DNA of 64,000 nt, taken from contig JAOUKT010000004.1 of assembly GCA_029882395.1 (NCBI GenBank), positions 34,626-98,625 on the forward strand. The letters are read 5' to 3'. The stretch comes from Gammaproteobacteria bacterium (GTDB lineage: Bacteria > Pseudomonadota > Gammaproteobacteria > SZUA-229). Position 1 is the stretch's first letter. Each line of letters starts with the position of its first letter. Of this stretch, positions 16,502 to 25,039 are shown piece by piece. The position numbers and the translations under genes were made by a program. A model generated the notes under the pieces. That model worked only from the letters and a program-made list of their open reading frames with translations, had not been told where the DNA came from and searched no databases.

Positions 16502-17455
16502 ATGTTTCATTATTTATATCCAGAGCTGCATGCTTATAAGCAGCAGTTTTTGCAAGTAGACGAAGTGCATCGGCTGTATCTTGAGGAGTCGGGTAACCCT
16601 GATGGCATACCGGTTGTTTTTTTGCATGGCGGCCCGGGTGCAAACAGCGAACCGCTACACCGGCGTTTTTTTGATCCTCGAAAATACCGAATCATTTTAT
16701 TTGATCAAAGAGGCTGCGGGCAGTCACTGCCTCATGCCAGCCTGCTGCATAATACCAGTCAGGATCTGGTACAGGACATGGAGCGGATAAGAGCGGTATT
16801 AGAGATTGATAAGTGGGTTGTATTTGGTGGTTCCTGGGGCTCAACCCTGGCACTGCTTTACGCTCAGTCGCATGCTTCACATGTTTTGGGGCTTGTATTG
16901 AGAGGGATATTTCTGTGTCGTGATAAAGATGTGCGCTGGTTTTATCAGCAGGGTACAAGTGCTTTATTTCCAGAATACTGGCAGGACTTTGTTGCGCCAA
17001 TTCCCGAGTCTGAGCGTGGCGATATGATCAAGGCTTATTATCAGCGATTAACCGGCAGCGATGAAGTGGCAAAAATGCGCGCAGCTGAGGCCTGGTCAGT
17101 GTGGGAAGGGCGCACGGCTTGTTTGCAAACGAATGACGCGTTAGTCGATTATTTTTCTGATCCTTATGTGGCGTTGAGTGTGGCGCGTATTGAATCGCAT
17201 TATTTTGTGAATCATAGTTTTTTAGAGCCCGATCAGATATTGAGTGCAGCGCATAAGTTAAAACACATTCCAGGTTATATCGTGCATGGGCGTTATGATG
17301 TGATCTGTCCAGCCGAGCAAGCCTGGGCGTTGCATCAGGCCTGGCCAGAAGCAGAATTGCATATGATTGCGGATGCCGGACACGCGGTCAGCGAACCGGG
17401 TATTGCTCAAAAGCTGGTGGAAATAACAGATAAGCTCGCGGAGCGCCTGTCTTGA
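16502..17455 (+). CDS. pip: Proline iminopeptidase
   Basis: Alpha/beta-hydrolase (family S33) that releases N-terminal proline from peptides, cytosolic, 317 residues. Oxyanion motif HGGPGA at about 42-47, nucleophile Ser111 in GGSWGS, and the catalytic His in DAGHAVSEPG near the C-terminus. The ATG at 16502 gives MFHYLYPELHAYKQQFL, matching the family N-terminus; an in-frame ATG 27 bp upstream adds nine non-conserved residues and lacks a better ribosome site. The stop overlaps the dtd start. Confidence 0.95.
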   Translation: MFHYLYPELHAYKQQFLQVDEVHRLYLEESGNPDGIPVVFLHGGPGANSEPLHRRFFDPRKYRIILFDQRGCGQSLPHASLLHNTSQDLVQDMERIRAVLEIDKWVVFGGSWGSTLALLYAQSHASHVLGLVLRGIFLCRDKDVRWFYQQGTSALFPEYWQDFVAPIPESERGDMIKAYYQRLTGSDEVAKMRAAEAWSVWEGRTACLQTNDALVDYFSDPYVALSVARIESHYFVNHSFLEPDQILSAAHKLKHIPGYIVHGRYDVICPAEQAWALHQAWPEAELHMIADAGHAVSEPGIAQKLVEITDKLAERLS

Positions 17456-17898
17456 TAGCGTTACTTCAGCGGGTTACCGAGGCGTCTGTTGTGGTGCAGG
17501 GCCGGCAGATAGCCGCTATTAATACGGGCTTGCTGGTTCTTTTCGGCATAGAAAAGGGTGATAGTGAAAAGGAGGTTGAGCGCCTGGTCGATAAATTGCT
17601 AAAGTATCGCGTTTTTGCTGATAAAGACGACAAAATGAACTTAAGTTTGCAAGATATTGCTGGCGAGCTATTGATGGTGCCACAATTTACGCTGGCAGCG
17701 GACACGGGAAAAGGGCTGCGGCCGAGTTTTTCATCGGCAGCCAGCCCTGAAGAGGGGCAGCGATTATTCGAGGTGGCGTTAAAAATAGCCAAAAAATCAC
17801 TAAATACTGTGCAAAGCGGACAATTTGGGGCGGATATGAAAGTCTCATTGACCAATGACGGACCGGTTACCTTCTGGCTTCAGGTAACGGCTGCGTGA
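17452..17898 (+). CDS. dtd: D-aminoacyl-tRNA deacylase
   Basis: Removes D-amino acids (and glycine) mischarged on tRNA. 148 residues, full length. It carries the signature PQFTLAAD (usually SQFTLAAD/T) near residue 80 and the cross-subunit Gly-cisPro motif in NDGPVTFWL near the C-terminus. The start is TTG at 17452, overlapping the pip stop (TTGA), and gives MIALLQRVTEASVVV, which aligns with E. coli MIALIQRVTRASV; no ATG fits. Likely co-translated with pip. Confidence 0.95.
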   Translation: MIALLQRVTEASVVVQGRQIAAINTGLLVLFGIEKGDSEKEVERLVDKLLKYRVFADKDDKMNLSLQDIAGELLMVPQFTLAADTGKGLRPSFSSAASPEEGQRLFEVALKIAKKSLNTVQSGQFGADMKVSLTNDGPVTFWLQVTAA

Positions 17899-17945
17899 CG
17901 GTGGCTTTGAAATAAAACCAGATTTGGGATAAAAATAAAGCTAAG

Positions 17946-17974
17946 TTACGGAAAAACAGTGTTTTTTACCGTAA
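17946..17974. terminator. Hairpin between dtd and hisB
   Basis: An inverted repeat with arms TTACGG/CCGTAA extended by A-rich/T-rich inner arms (TTACGGAAAAAC...GTTTTTTACCGTAA). It lies 48 bp after dtd and 64 bp before hisB. It may end the pip-dtd transcript. I see no leader peptide with a run of His codons, so classic his attenuation is not supported. Confidence 0.45.
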
Positions 17975-18037
17975 AGTAATACACCCGTTAGTCTATCCGT
18001 TGTATCCTATAGCTTTTACAAGATCGGAGCTTACCGC

Positions 18038-18631
18038 ATGGCGGAACGCAAGGCTGAAATAAGCCGCGACACACTGGAAACTCAAATCAGTGTCAGTATT
18101 AATCTTGATGGAACCGGGCAATCAAACTTTGAAACGGGCGTGGCATTTCTAGATCATATGATGGATCAAATTGCTCGTCACGGCATGATTGATATGGATG
18201 TGCGGGCAATGGGCGATTTGCACATCGATGCGCACCATACGGTAGAAGATATTGGCATCACATTGGGGCAGGCGTTTAGTCAGGCAATGGCTGATAAAAA
18301 GGGCATTACACGTTATGGACATTCATATGTGCCTCTGGATGAAGCGTTGTCTCGTGTGGTGATTGATTTTTCAGGTCGTCCCGGTCTTGAGTTTAATGTG
18401 GATTTTAAACGCGCCAGTATTGGTGACTTCGATGTTGATTTATTTCATGAATTTTTTCAGGGCTTCGTTAATCATGCCCATGCAAGTCTGCATATCGACA
18501 CTATCCGCGGACGTAACGCCCATCATATTGCGGAAACAATATTCAAGGCATTTGGCCGCGCTCTGCGAATGGCGATTGAGCCTGATGCGCGCATGCAAGG
18601 TATCTTGCCATCAACGAAAGGGGCACTGTAG
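18038..18631 (+). CDS. hisB: Imidazoleglycerol-phosphate dehydratase
   Basis: Sixth step of histidine synthesis: IGP to imidazole-acetol phosphate. 197 residues, the monofunctional type without the histidinol-phosphatase domain found in E. coli HisB. Metal-binding His motifs [11 protein letters not shown] (about residue 68) and [17 protein letters not shown] (about residue 165) are intact. First gene of hisBHAFIE, a single tight plus-strand operon also typical of Pseudomonas; 7 bp to hisH. Confidence 0.98.
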   Translation: MAERKAEISRDTLETQISVSINLDGTGQSNFETGVAFLDHMMDQIARHGMIDMDVRAMGDLHIDAHHTVEDIGITLGQAFSQAMADKKGITRYGHSYVPLDEALSRVVIDFSGRPGLEFNVDFKRASIGDFDVDLFHEFFQGFVNHAHASLHIDTIRGRNAHHIAETIFKAFGRALRMAIEPDARMQGILPSTKGAL

Positions 18632-18637
18632 GTTCCA

Positions 18638-19285
18638 ATGTCTCTGATTGCTGTTGTTGATTATGGTATGGGAAACCTGCGCTCGGTTTCCAAGGCGATA
18701 GAACACGTCGCTAAAAACTCCGACCAGGTCATTGTGACCTCAAACCCAGAAGATATTAATAATGCCGATCATGTCGTGTTTCCTGGTCAGGGAGCTGCGC
18801 GTGATTGCATGCAAGAGTTAAAAGCTCGGCATCTGGCAGACGTGGTGTTAAAAGCTGCGGCTGAAAAACCCTTTCTGGGTATATGCATGGGCATGCAGGT
18901 TTTGCTGGCACATAGTGAAGAAAACCAGGGCGTCGACTGTCTTAATCTTTTTCAGGGCGATGTGCATCGCTTTAGCAATGAGATGCTGGATGACGAGGGG
19001 TTGAAGTTAAAGGTGCCGCACATGGGCTGGAATCAGGTGCATTGGGCGATAGAGCATCCGCTGCTACAAAATATCGAACAAGATAGCCGCTTTTATTTTG
19101 TGCATAGTTATTATGCCGATCCATCAGATGCCGGCATTATTGCGGCACGCACTCAATACGGTATTGATTTTGTGTGCGCGCTGGCAAAAAACAATGTCAT
19201 GGCTGTACAATTCCATCCGGAAAAAAGTGCGGCCGATGGTTTGCAATTATTAAAAAATTTCTGTCATTGGAATGGGCAGCCATAA
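18638..19285 (+). CDS. hisH: Imidazole glycerol phosphate synthase, glutamine amidotransferase subunit
   Basis: Provides ammonia from glutamine to HisF. 215 residues, class I amidotransferase fold: oxyanion strand PGQGAARDCM, nucleophile Cys in FLGICMGMQVLL, and the His-Glu pair in VQFHPEKS. Start MSLIAVVDYGMGNLRSV is typical. Partner hisF lies two genes downstream in the same operon. Confidence 0.98.
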   Translation: MSLIAVVDYGMGNLRSVSKAIEHVAKNSDQVIVTSNPEDINNADHVVFPGQGAARDCMQELKARHLADVVLKAAAEKPFLGICMGMQVLLAHSEENQGVDCLNLFQGDVHRFSNEMLDDEGLKLKVPHMGWNQVHWAIEHPLLQNIEQDSRFYFVHSYYADPSDAGIIAARTQYGIDFVCALAKNNVMAVQFHPEKSAADGLQLLKNFCHWNGQP

Positions 19286-19312
19286 ACGAATGGAAAGTGA
19301 ACGAGGCAAATT

Positions 19313-20056
19313 ATGTTATTAATTCCTGCAATTGATCTTAAAGACGGTAAATGTGTGCGTTTGCGTCAGGGTGATATGGATGATGAAACCATATTTTCTG
19401 AAGATCCGGTTGAAGTCGCTGCAAAATGGGTAGAGGCTGGCGCACGCCGATTGCATTTGGTTGATTTAAACGGGGCCTTTGCCGGCGAACCTAAAAATGC
19501 CGGCATTGTGCATGAAATATGTAAAGCATTTCCGGATCTGCCGGTTCAGATTGGCGGTGGTATTCGAAGTGAAGAAACCATTGAGACCTATCTTGATGCC
19601 GGTGTCAGGTATGTCATCGTGGGCACAAAGGCGGTTCAGGAATCTCATTTTGTGCCTGAAATTTGTGCCGAATTTCCAACGCATATTATCGTCGGTCTGG
19701 ATGCCAAAGACGGCAAAGTAGCCACCGATGGTTGGTCAAAATTATCAAAACATGATGTGATAGATATGGCAAAACGTTTTGAAGAAGATGGTGTCGAATC
19801 GATTATCTATACTGATATATCGCGCGATGGCATGATGCAGGGCGTTAATATTGAGGCAACAGTCAAACTGGCGCAGGCAATTCATATTCCTGTGATTGCT
19901 TCTGGCGGCATTACCAATATGGATGATATCAAAGCGCTCGTAGCCGTTGAAGACGAGGGCATTATGGGTGCCATTACAGGCCGTGCTATTTATGAAGGCA
20001 CACTGGACCTTAAAGCAGCACAGGCCTGGGCCGATTCTGTGGGTAGTCAGGTTTAA
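19313..20056 (+). CDS. hisA: Phosphoribosylformimino-AICAR isomerase
   Basis: Amadori isomerase (ProFAR to PRFAR), a (beta/alpha)8 barrel of 247 residues. Catalytic Asp in [16 protein letters not shown] near residue 8 and the second Asp in [10 protein letters not shown]; phosphate-binding motifs GGGIRS and ASGGI are visible. Its stop overlaps the hisF ATG by one base (TAATG). Confidence 0.98.
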   Translation: MLLIPAIDLKDGKCVRLRQGDMDDETIFSEDPVEVAAKWVEAGARRLHLVDLNGAFAGEPKNAGIVHEICKAFPDLPVQIGGGIRSEETIETYLDAGVRYVIVGTKAVQESHFVPEICAEFPTHIIVGLDAKDGKVATDGWSKLSKHDVIDMAKRFEEDGVESIIYTDISRDGMMQGVNIEATVKLAQAIHIPVIASGGITNMDDIKALVAVEDEGIMGAITGRAIYEGTLDLKAAQAWADSVGSQV

Positions 20057-20829
20057 TGTCCCTCGCCAAGCGTATTATCCCCTGTCTTGATGTGGCCGAT
20101 GGTCGCGTTGTCAAGGGTGTTCAATTTGTTGATATCCGTGATGCCGGAGACCCGGTTGAAGTGGCGCGTCGATATGATGCTGAAGGCGCGGATGAAATTA
20201 CCTTTCTTGATATCACTGCGACATCAGATAACCGCGATACCATCATTCATGTGGTCGAACAGGTAGCCGAGCAGGTATTTATACCACTGACCGTTGGCGG
20301 TGGTGTGCGCTCGATTGATGATGTGCGCCGTTTGCTAAATGCCGGTGCGGATAAGGTAGCGATAAACTCAGCCGCTATCTTCAATCCCGAATTTGTAAAA
20401 GAAGCGTCGGATAAAGTCGGTTCACAGTGCATAGTGGTGGCAATTGATGCAAAACGAGTTAATGCCGAAGGTGAGGCCGACAAATGGGAAATTTTTACCC
20501 ATGGCGGGCGCAAAGAAACCGGTATTGATGCGCTGGAGTGGGCTATCAAGATGGTCGACTATGGCGCCGGTGAAATCCTCTTAACCAGTATGGATCGTGA
20601 CGGCACAAAAATCGGCTTTGATCTGGATTTGACGCGCGCGATTACCGATGCCGTGAATGTGCCGGTAATTGCATCGGGCGGTGTCGGCAACCTCGATCAT
20701 CTGGCTGAAGGCGTGACGAAAGGCCATGCCGATGCGGTTTTAGCCGCCAGCATTTTTCATTTTGCAGAATACACGGTGAACGAAGCCAAACAACATATGG
20801 CTGGCTACGGTATCGAGGTGCGTCTGTGA
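20056..20829 (+). CDS. hisF: Imidazole glycerol phosphate synthase, cyclase subunit
   Basis: Cyclase that closes the imidazole ring and releases AICAR. 257 residues, (beta/alpha)8 barrel with catalytic Asp in [16 protein letters not shown] near residue 11 and the other in [10 protein letters not shown] near residue 178. Phosphate sites GGGVRS and ASGGVG are present. Overlaps hisA upstream and hisI downstream. Confidence 0.98.
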   Translation: MSLAKRIIPCLDVADGRVVKGVQFVDIRDAGDPVEVARRYDAEGADEITFLDITATSDNRDTIIHVVEQVAEQVFIPLTVGGGVRSIDDVRRLLNAGADKVAINSAAIFNPEFVKEASDKVGSQCIVVAIDAKRVNAEGEADKWEIFTHGGRKETGIDALEWAIKMVDYGAGEILLTSMDRDGTKIGFDLDLTRAITDAVNVPVIASGGVGNLDHLAEGVTKGHADAVLAASIFHFAEYTVNEAKQHMAGYGIEVRL

Positions 20830-21224
20830 TGAATAATGAACATACAGGCTGGCTTAATCAGGTAAAATGGACAGATGAGGGTCTGGTGCCTGCCATCGCC
20901 CAGGATGCCGCATCTGGACGCATCTTGATGATGGCCTGGATGAGCCGTGAATCACTGGCAATCACGGCCAAAAAAAATGAAGCGGTTTATTTTTCGCGTT
21001 CACGCCAGAAACTATGGCACAAAGGCGAAAGCTCGGGCCATATTCAAAAAGTGAAATCCATTCGCCTTGATTGCGACTCAGACGTGATTGTTTTACAGGT
21101 GGAACAAGTGGGTGGCATTGCCTGTCATACAGGGCGGGAAAGCTGTTTTTATAGTGAACTTAAAGATAATCAATGGCAGGTTGTTGAAGCTGTCTTAAAA
21201 GATCCAAAGGAAATCTATCAATGA
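20829..21224 (+). CDS. hisI: Phosphoribosyl-AMP cyclohydrolase
   Basis: Opens the adenine ring of PR-AMP (third histidine step). 131 residues. The zinc ligand motifs are present: [13 protein letters not shown] and HTGRESCF. The ATG at 20829 shares TGATG with the hisF stop; a GTG one codon upstream (20826) is an equal alternative. HisI and HisE are separate proteins as in Pseudomonas, not fused as in E. coli. Confidence 0.96.
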   Translation: MNNEHTGWLNQVKWTDEGLVPAIAQDAASGRILMMAWMSRESLAITAKKNEAVYFSRSRQKLWHKGESSGHIQKVKSIRLDCDSDVIVLQVEQVGGIACHTGRESCFYSELKDNQWQVVEAVLKDPKEIYQ

Positions 21225-21544
21225 GTAATGATGTCCTGACGCGTCTTGAAGAAGTTCTGCAGGCACGTAAAAGTGCAGAGCCGGATAGCTCGTATGTTGC
21301 CAGACTCTATCAGCAGGGGCTGGACTCGATTTTAAAAAAAATCGGCGAAGAAGCAACAGAAACAGTGATGGCTGCAAAAGATGGAGAGAAGGAAAAAATT
21401 GTCTATGAAATTGCGGATTTATGGTTTCATTGCATGGTGTTGTTAAGCCAACAAAATATTAAAGCTGAGGATGTATTGAACGAGCTGGACCGCCGATTTG
21501 GATTATCTGGTCTGGCAGAAAAAGCATCCCGAACAACTGATTAA
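21221..21544 (+). CDS. hisE: Phosphoribosyl-ATP pyrophosphatase
   Basis: Hydrolyses PR-ATP to PR-AMP (second histidine step). 107 residues, all-alpha MazG-like fold with the E-E-x-x-E pattern in [17 protein letters not shown] and the second metal motif YEIADLWFH. Overlaps hisI by four bases and is followed 22 bp later by tatA, so the Tat genes may be co-transcribed with his. Confidence 0.96.
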   Translation: MSNDVLTRLEEVLQARKSAEPDSSYVARLYQQGLDSILKKIGEEATETVMAAKDGEKEKIVYEIADLWFHCMVLLSQQNIKAEDVLNELDRRFGLSGLAEKASRTTD

Positions 21545-21566
21545 AAATTTATTTCTGGAGAGTAAA

Positions 21567-21797
21567 ATGGGTATTAGTATCTGGCAACTGGTTATTATTT
21601 TAGGCATTGTTATCTTGCTGTTTGGCACAAAAAAATTGCGTAATGTGGGCGGTGATTTGGGTAACGCGATAAAGAGTTTCAAAAAAGCGGTTAAGAGCAG
21701 TGAAGAAGCTGAGCCGGACGAACAAATTGCAAAGAAAGAAGATGGCCGGATTATCGATGCAGAAGTTCGCAAAGAAAAAGACGAAACAAAGTCTTAA
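21567..21797 (+). CDS. tatA: Sec-independent translocase subunit TatA
   Basis: Pore-forming subunit of the twin-arginine export system. 76 residues: N-terminal membrane helix (residues 4-20, [19 protein letters not shown]), the FG hinge, then the amphipathic helix [21 protein letters not shown] and an acidic tail. The ATG at 21567 follows GGAGAG; an upstream in-frame Met at 21498 lies inside hisE and would add 23 non-conserved residues. Confidence 0.97.
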   Translation: MGISIWQLVIILGIVILLFGTKKLRNVGGDLGNAIKSFKKAVKSSEEAEPDEQIAKKEDGRIIDAEVRKEKDETKS

Positions 21798-21843
21798 AGT
21801 AAAAGTAATTCCTGAATGACTTTACTTAACGGGTAGTTGATAG

Positions 21844-22398
21844 ATGTTTGATATCGGTTTCTGGGAAATCATGCTGATTTCCATTCTGGCGATGGTGGTG
21901 ATTGGTCCTGAACGCTTGCCCGGCGTTGCGCGCACTGCCGGGCACTGGTTTGGTAAGGCCCGTCGTTTTGTTGAAGGTGTAAAGAGCGATGTCGCAAGCG
22001 AGTTTGATACTACCGAACTTAAACGGCTTTTGCATAATCAGGAAGTCCAGCTCAAGGAACTGCAAAGCAAGGTAAACAGAGAGGCCGGTGATATCCGCAG
22101 TGGCTTCTCTTATAATATGGATGATGATGCGGCCACAGACAAAAATGCGGCTGAAGATGATTATCTGGAATTTATGGACGAGGATGAAGAAAAGGACCAC
22201 GAGCAAATAGCGGCAGAAAAAAAGCAACAGCAGCAGCTAAAAGAAGAAGAGCACCGGAAAGCCACCGCGCAGGTTCAAAAAGAAAGACGTGAAGCACGTG
22301 CTTTTGAAAATCCGGCAGTCGCTAATAACAAGAAACTAACTAATGATGACAACGTAGTTGTCACTGATACAGATAAGCAATCCAGACATGACGGATAA
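21844..22398 (+). CDS. tatB: Sec-independent translocase subunit TatB
   Basis: Receptor-complex subunit of the Tat system. 184 residues: N-terminal helix MFDIGFWEIMLISILAMVVIG, the conserved GPERLPGVAR hinge with the TatB Glu-Arg-Leu-Pro, an amphipathic helix and a long charged, Glu/Lys/Gln-rich cytosolic tail. Overlaps tatC by 11 bp. Confidence 0.97.
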   Translation: MFDIGFWEIMLISILAMVVIGPERLPGVARTAGHWFGKARRFVEGVKSDVASEFDTTELKRLLHNQEVQLKELQSKVNREAGDIRSGFSYNMDDDAATDKNAAEDDYLEFMDEDEEKDHEQIAAEKKQQQQLKEEEHRKATAQVQKERREARAFENPAVANNKKLTNDDNVVVTDTDKQSRHDG

Positions 22399-23266
22399 CA
22401 GTACGTCTCCCGAGGAAAACCTGCAACAAGAAAAAGGCTTTATGTCGCATTTGCTGGAATTACGCGACAGAATGATGCGCATGGTTTTAGTCGTGCTGAT
22501 ATTGTTTCTGGCGCTGTTCAGCTTTTCCGAAGAAATTTTCACCTTTGTGGCGCAACCGCTGATTTCATTAATGCCAGAAGGCACATCAATGATCGCAACC
22601 GGGGTGGCGGCACCTTTCCTGGTGCCTTTCAAGCTGGTATTAATGGTCTCTGTATTTCTGGCAGTGCCTTATTTGTTATATGAAATGTGGGCATTTATTG
22701 CGCCGGGTTTGTATAAAAATGAAAAAACAATGGCGGCACCAATACTGATATCCAGCATCATTTTATTTTACTGCGGCGTCTCATTTGCCTATTTTGTATT
22801 GTTCCCTTTATTGTTTGGTTTTTTAATTGCGATTTCGCCACAAGGCGTTGTCATGATGACCGATATTGGGCAGTATCTGGATTTTATTCTGGCCATATTT
22901 TTTGCTTTCGGTATCGCCTTTGAAGTACCGATTGCGGTATTTTTACTGATTATGATCGGTGCGACCACGCCAGATGCTCTGGCAGCAAAACGGCCTTATA
23001 TCGTGGTTGGTGCCTTTGTTATAGGCATGTTGTTAACGCCACCTGATATTATTTCGCAGACAATCCTGGCATTGCCAATGTTATTTTTGTTTGAGGCGGG
23101 CTTGTTGATTTCACGTATCGTGCTGAAACGTCGAGCCGAGCAGCAAGATGATGAAGACGAATACAATGAAATGTCAGACGATGAAATGGAATCCGAGTTA
23201 GATCGCCTCGAGGCCGAAGAAGACGACAACGGCTTTGAGAGTGACGAGCCGGATAAAAAACTATAA
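22388..23266 (+). CDS. tatC: Sec-independent translocase subunit TatC
   Basis: Core membrane subunit of the twin-arginine translocase that binds the RR signal peptide. 292 residues: the conserved FMSHLLELRDRMMR at the N-terminus, six membrane segments and the FAFGIAFEVPI and RPYIVVGAFVIGMLLTPPD motifs. It has an unusually long acidic C-terminal tail (about 45 residues rich in Asp and Glu). The ATG at 22388, inside the end of tatB, is chosen over an upstream Met at 22358 because TatC N-termini are short. Confidence 0.97.
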   Translation: MTDNSTSPEENLQQEKGFMSHLLELRDRMMRMVLVVLILFLALFSFSEEIFTFVAQPLISLMPEGTSMIATGVAAPFLVPFKLVLMVSVFLAVPYLLYEMWAFIAPGLYKNEKTMAAPILISSIILFYCGVSFAYFVLFPLLFGFLIAISPQGVVMMTDIGQYLDFILAIFFAFGIAFEVPIAVFLLIMIGATTPDALAAKRPYIVVGAFVIGMLLTPPDIISQTILALPMLFLFEAGLLISRIVLKRRAEQQDDEDEYNEMSDDEMESELDRLEAEEDDNGFESDEPDKKL

Positions 23267-23361
23267 TAAACAGTTGATAGACATGGTATTGTGGCGGTCA
23301 TTAATAAAAGTTTTTGTGACCTCATATACCCAAAATAGACCAATGGTATCCATGTGATCTG

Positions 23362-24495
23362 ATGAAGACAGAAATTGATCAACTAAGGGCTGAAAATAAA
23401 AATCTCCAGCGTCAGATGAATAATCTGATGCGCAATGCACGCCATAATGAAGAAAAACTGCAACGCTTTTCCGAAATGGAATTGCTCTTGATCAGTACGC
23501 ACTCCCTGCGTGATTTATTACAAATTATTATTAACAACTATCGTAATGTTTTTGATCTGAATTCAGTGACGCTGATTTTGATAGATCCCGAATATGAACT
23601 ATTGCGTTTTCTCGATGAAACCGGTCTGCAAACCGATCAGTTGCCCGAACTGAAGCTGGTGACTGAGTCAGCTGAAGTGGAAAAGTGGTTTGATAAGCAG
23701 CTGTCGCCCCGGTTAATGGCATTCCAGCAGCAACATGAAGAATTGTTTGCAGGCGGAGAGAAAATCTTACAGTCGGTAGCATTAATCCCGTTGATCCGAC
23801 AAGGCAGGCTGATCGGCAGCCTTAACCTTGGCAGCAAAAGACATGACCGTTTTCAGCAGTCCACCAGTACCGATTTCTTACAGCGTTTAGCGGCTATTGT
23901 CTCGATCTGTATCGAAAACGCATTGAATGTCACTAAACTTGAACGAATTGGCATGACGGATCCATTAACGTGTGTTTATAACAGGCGTTTCTTTGAGCGC
24001 CGCCTGACCGAAGTGGTGTCTAGCTCGGTGCGTTACAGCTATGAACTGAGCTGCATGTTTCTCGATGTTGATCGCTTTAAGCAGGTGAACGACAGTCTGG
24101 GGCATCAGGTGGGCGATCTGGTGCTGCGAGAAGTGGCCGGAATCATTGATCAGCACTTGCGTGGCAGCGATATGGTTGCCCGTTATGGCGGCGAAGAATT
24201 TGTTGTATTGTTGCCACAAACCCCGGTCAACGATGCCCGCCTTGTGGCTGAAAGAATACGCGAAAGTCTGGCACTGCATAACTTTAACCTGGCAGAAGGA
24301 AAGTCGCTGAGCGTTAATATCTCAATCGGTGTGGCCGGCATGGCGCTGGGTAAAATGGGCGGTGAGGTGATAGATTTAGGTCTGGATCTGGTTAGACGTG
24401 CTGATTTGGCACTGCTTGAGGCAAAATCGACAGGCCGGAATAAAGTGGTGCTGGCAGAGTCGTACGCTGAGAAAGCTGAGCTGGTAACAGGATGA
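23362..24495 (+). CDS. Diguanylate cyclase with DUF484/GAF-like sensor
   Basis: Cytosolic protein of 377 residues predicted to make cyclic di-GMP. The N-terminus is a coiled coil (residues 1-40) leading into a DUF484/GAF-like domain (~40-195), then a GGDEF domain. The active site is GGEEF at 276-280 and the product-inhibition I-site RGSD is at 267-270, exactly five residues before it, so it is probably an active, feedback-controlled enzyme. No membrane segment. The ligand of the GAF-like domain is unknown. It lies 95 bp after tatC; a pili-controlling chemosensory system is 10 kb away, consistent with control of surface life. Confidence 0.92.
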   Translation: MKTEIDQLRAENKNLQRQMNNLMRNARHNEEKLQRFSEMELLLISTHSLRDLLQIIINNYRNVFDLNSVTLILIDPEYELLRFLDETGLQTDQLPELKLVTESAEVEKWFDKQLSPRLMAFQQQHEELFAGGEKILQSVALIPLIRQGRLIGSLNLGSKRHDRFQQSTSTDFLQRLAAIVSICIENALNVTKLERIGMTDPLTCVYNRRFFERRLTEVVSSSVRYSYELSCMFLDVDRFKQVNDSLGHQVGDLVLREVAGIIDQHLRGSDMVARYGGEEFVVLLPQTPVNDARLVAERIRESLALHNFNLAEGKSLSVNISIGVAGMALGKMGGEVIDLGLDLVRRADLALLEAKSTGRNKVVLAESYAEKAELVTG

Positions 24496-24516
24496 TGCCG
24501 GGAATGATAAAAAAGC

Positions 24517-24655
24517 AAAAAAAAGGCCATTAGTAAACTAATGGCCTTACAAGAGGATATTTACATATAACAATGACTTCAATTAACACGTTAATGTCGT
24601 TCGAAGACATATAAGCAATCAGTGTTTGATCAATGTTGCTTGGTTACTATTAGAG
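24517..24655 (-). ncRNA. Candidate structured small RNA convergent to the diguanylate cyclase
   Basis: On the minus strand a strong rho-independent terminator (GGCCATTAG-TTTA-CTAATGGCC followed by eight U, 24548-24517) ends a non-coding stretch with successive hairpins: AAGCAA/TTGCTT (24641-24613), ATGTC/GACAT with a 7-base loop (24610-24594) and ATTAAC/GTTAAT (24595-24582). The U-run is on the minus side only, so the terminator does not fit the plus-strand diguanylate cyclase well. The 5' end and promoter are not defined; no open frame of note. An alternative is a weak bidirectional terminator and chance hairpins. Confidence 0.45.
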
Positions 24656-24677
24656 TCTTTATAAGCAAATAATAAAA

Positions 24678-24728
24678 CTAGGTTGACGGCGTAGACTACC
24701 TAGGGTTTACCCTAGTGTTTCGCCTAGG
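24678..24728. promoter_or_regulatory. Array of four phased CTAG-core sites
   Basis: CTAG cores at 24678, 24700, 24712 and 24724 are embedded in CTAGG or CCTAG half-sites; two form the perfect palindrome CTAGGGTTTACCCTAG (24700-24715). Centre spacings are 22, 12 and 12 bp, so the sites lie on roughly one face of the helix. The array ends one base before a -35-like TTGTTG, the position expected for an activator. It also lies upstream of the minus-strand small RNA candidate. Confidence 0.6.
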
Positions 24729-24758
24729 TTGTTGTATTGTATGCAGATTTTTTATAAA
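24729..24758 (+). promoter_or_regulatory. Candidate promoter of the serine protease gene
   Basis: TTGTTG (24729-24734), an 18-bp spacer and TATAAA (24753-24758). It directly follows the CTAG array and would give a 5' leader of about 275 nt before the protease ATG. I see no other feature in the leader. Confidence 0.45.
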
Positions 24759-25039
24759 AATAATCGTCAGTTTTGCCGCTTTCTGAAACTCGTGTCAAAA
24801 CTACAGACACAGTCTGGAGTGAAAGGACTTGGGCTGCTTTTATTAAAATAGCCATTTAAGAACAAAAAATCAGCTGTGGTCGAGAAATATGCACTAAATG
24901 AGACCTGGTTGGAATCTAAGTGAAAGAATTTATGCTATGTTTATAAACTGAAAGTTATTTATTCTTGGTGCTGATTCCTGGTTTTTAGCTGTTGTAAGGT
25001 CTTCGATATTGAATCGATATGAGCGTAGGAAAGGAAATA

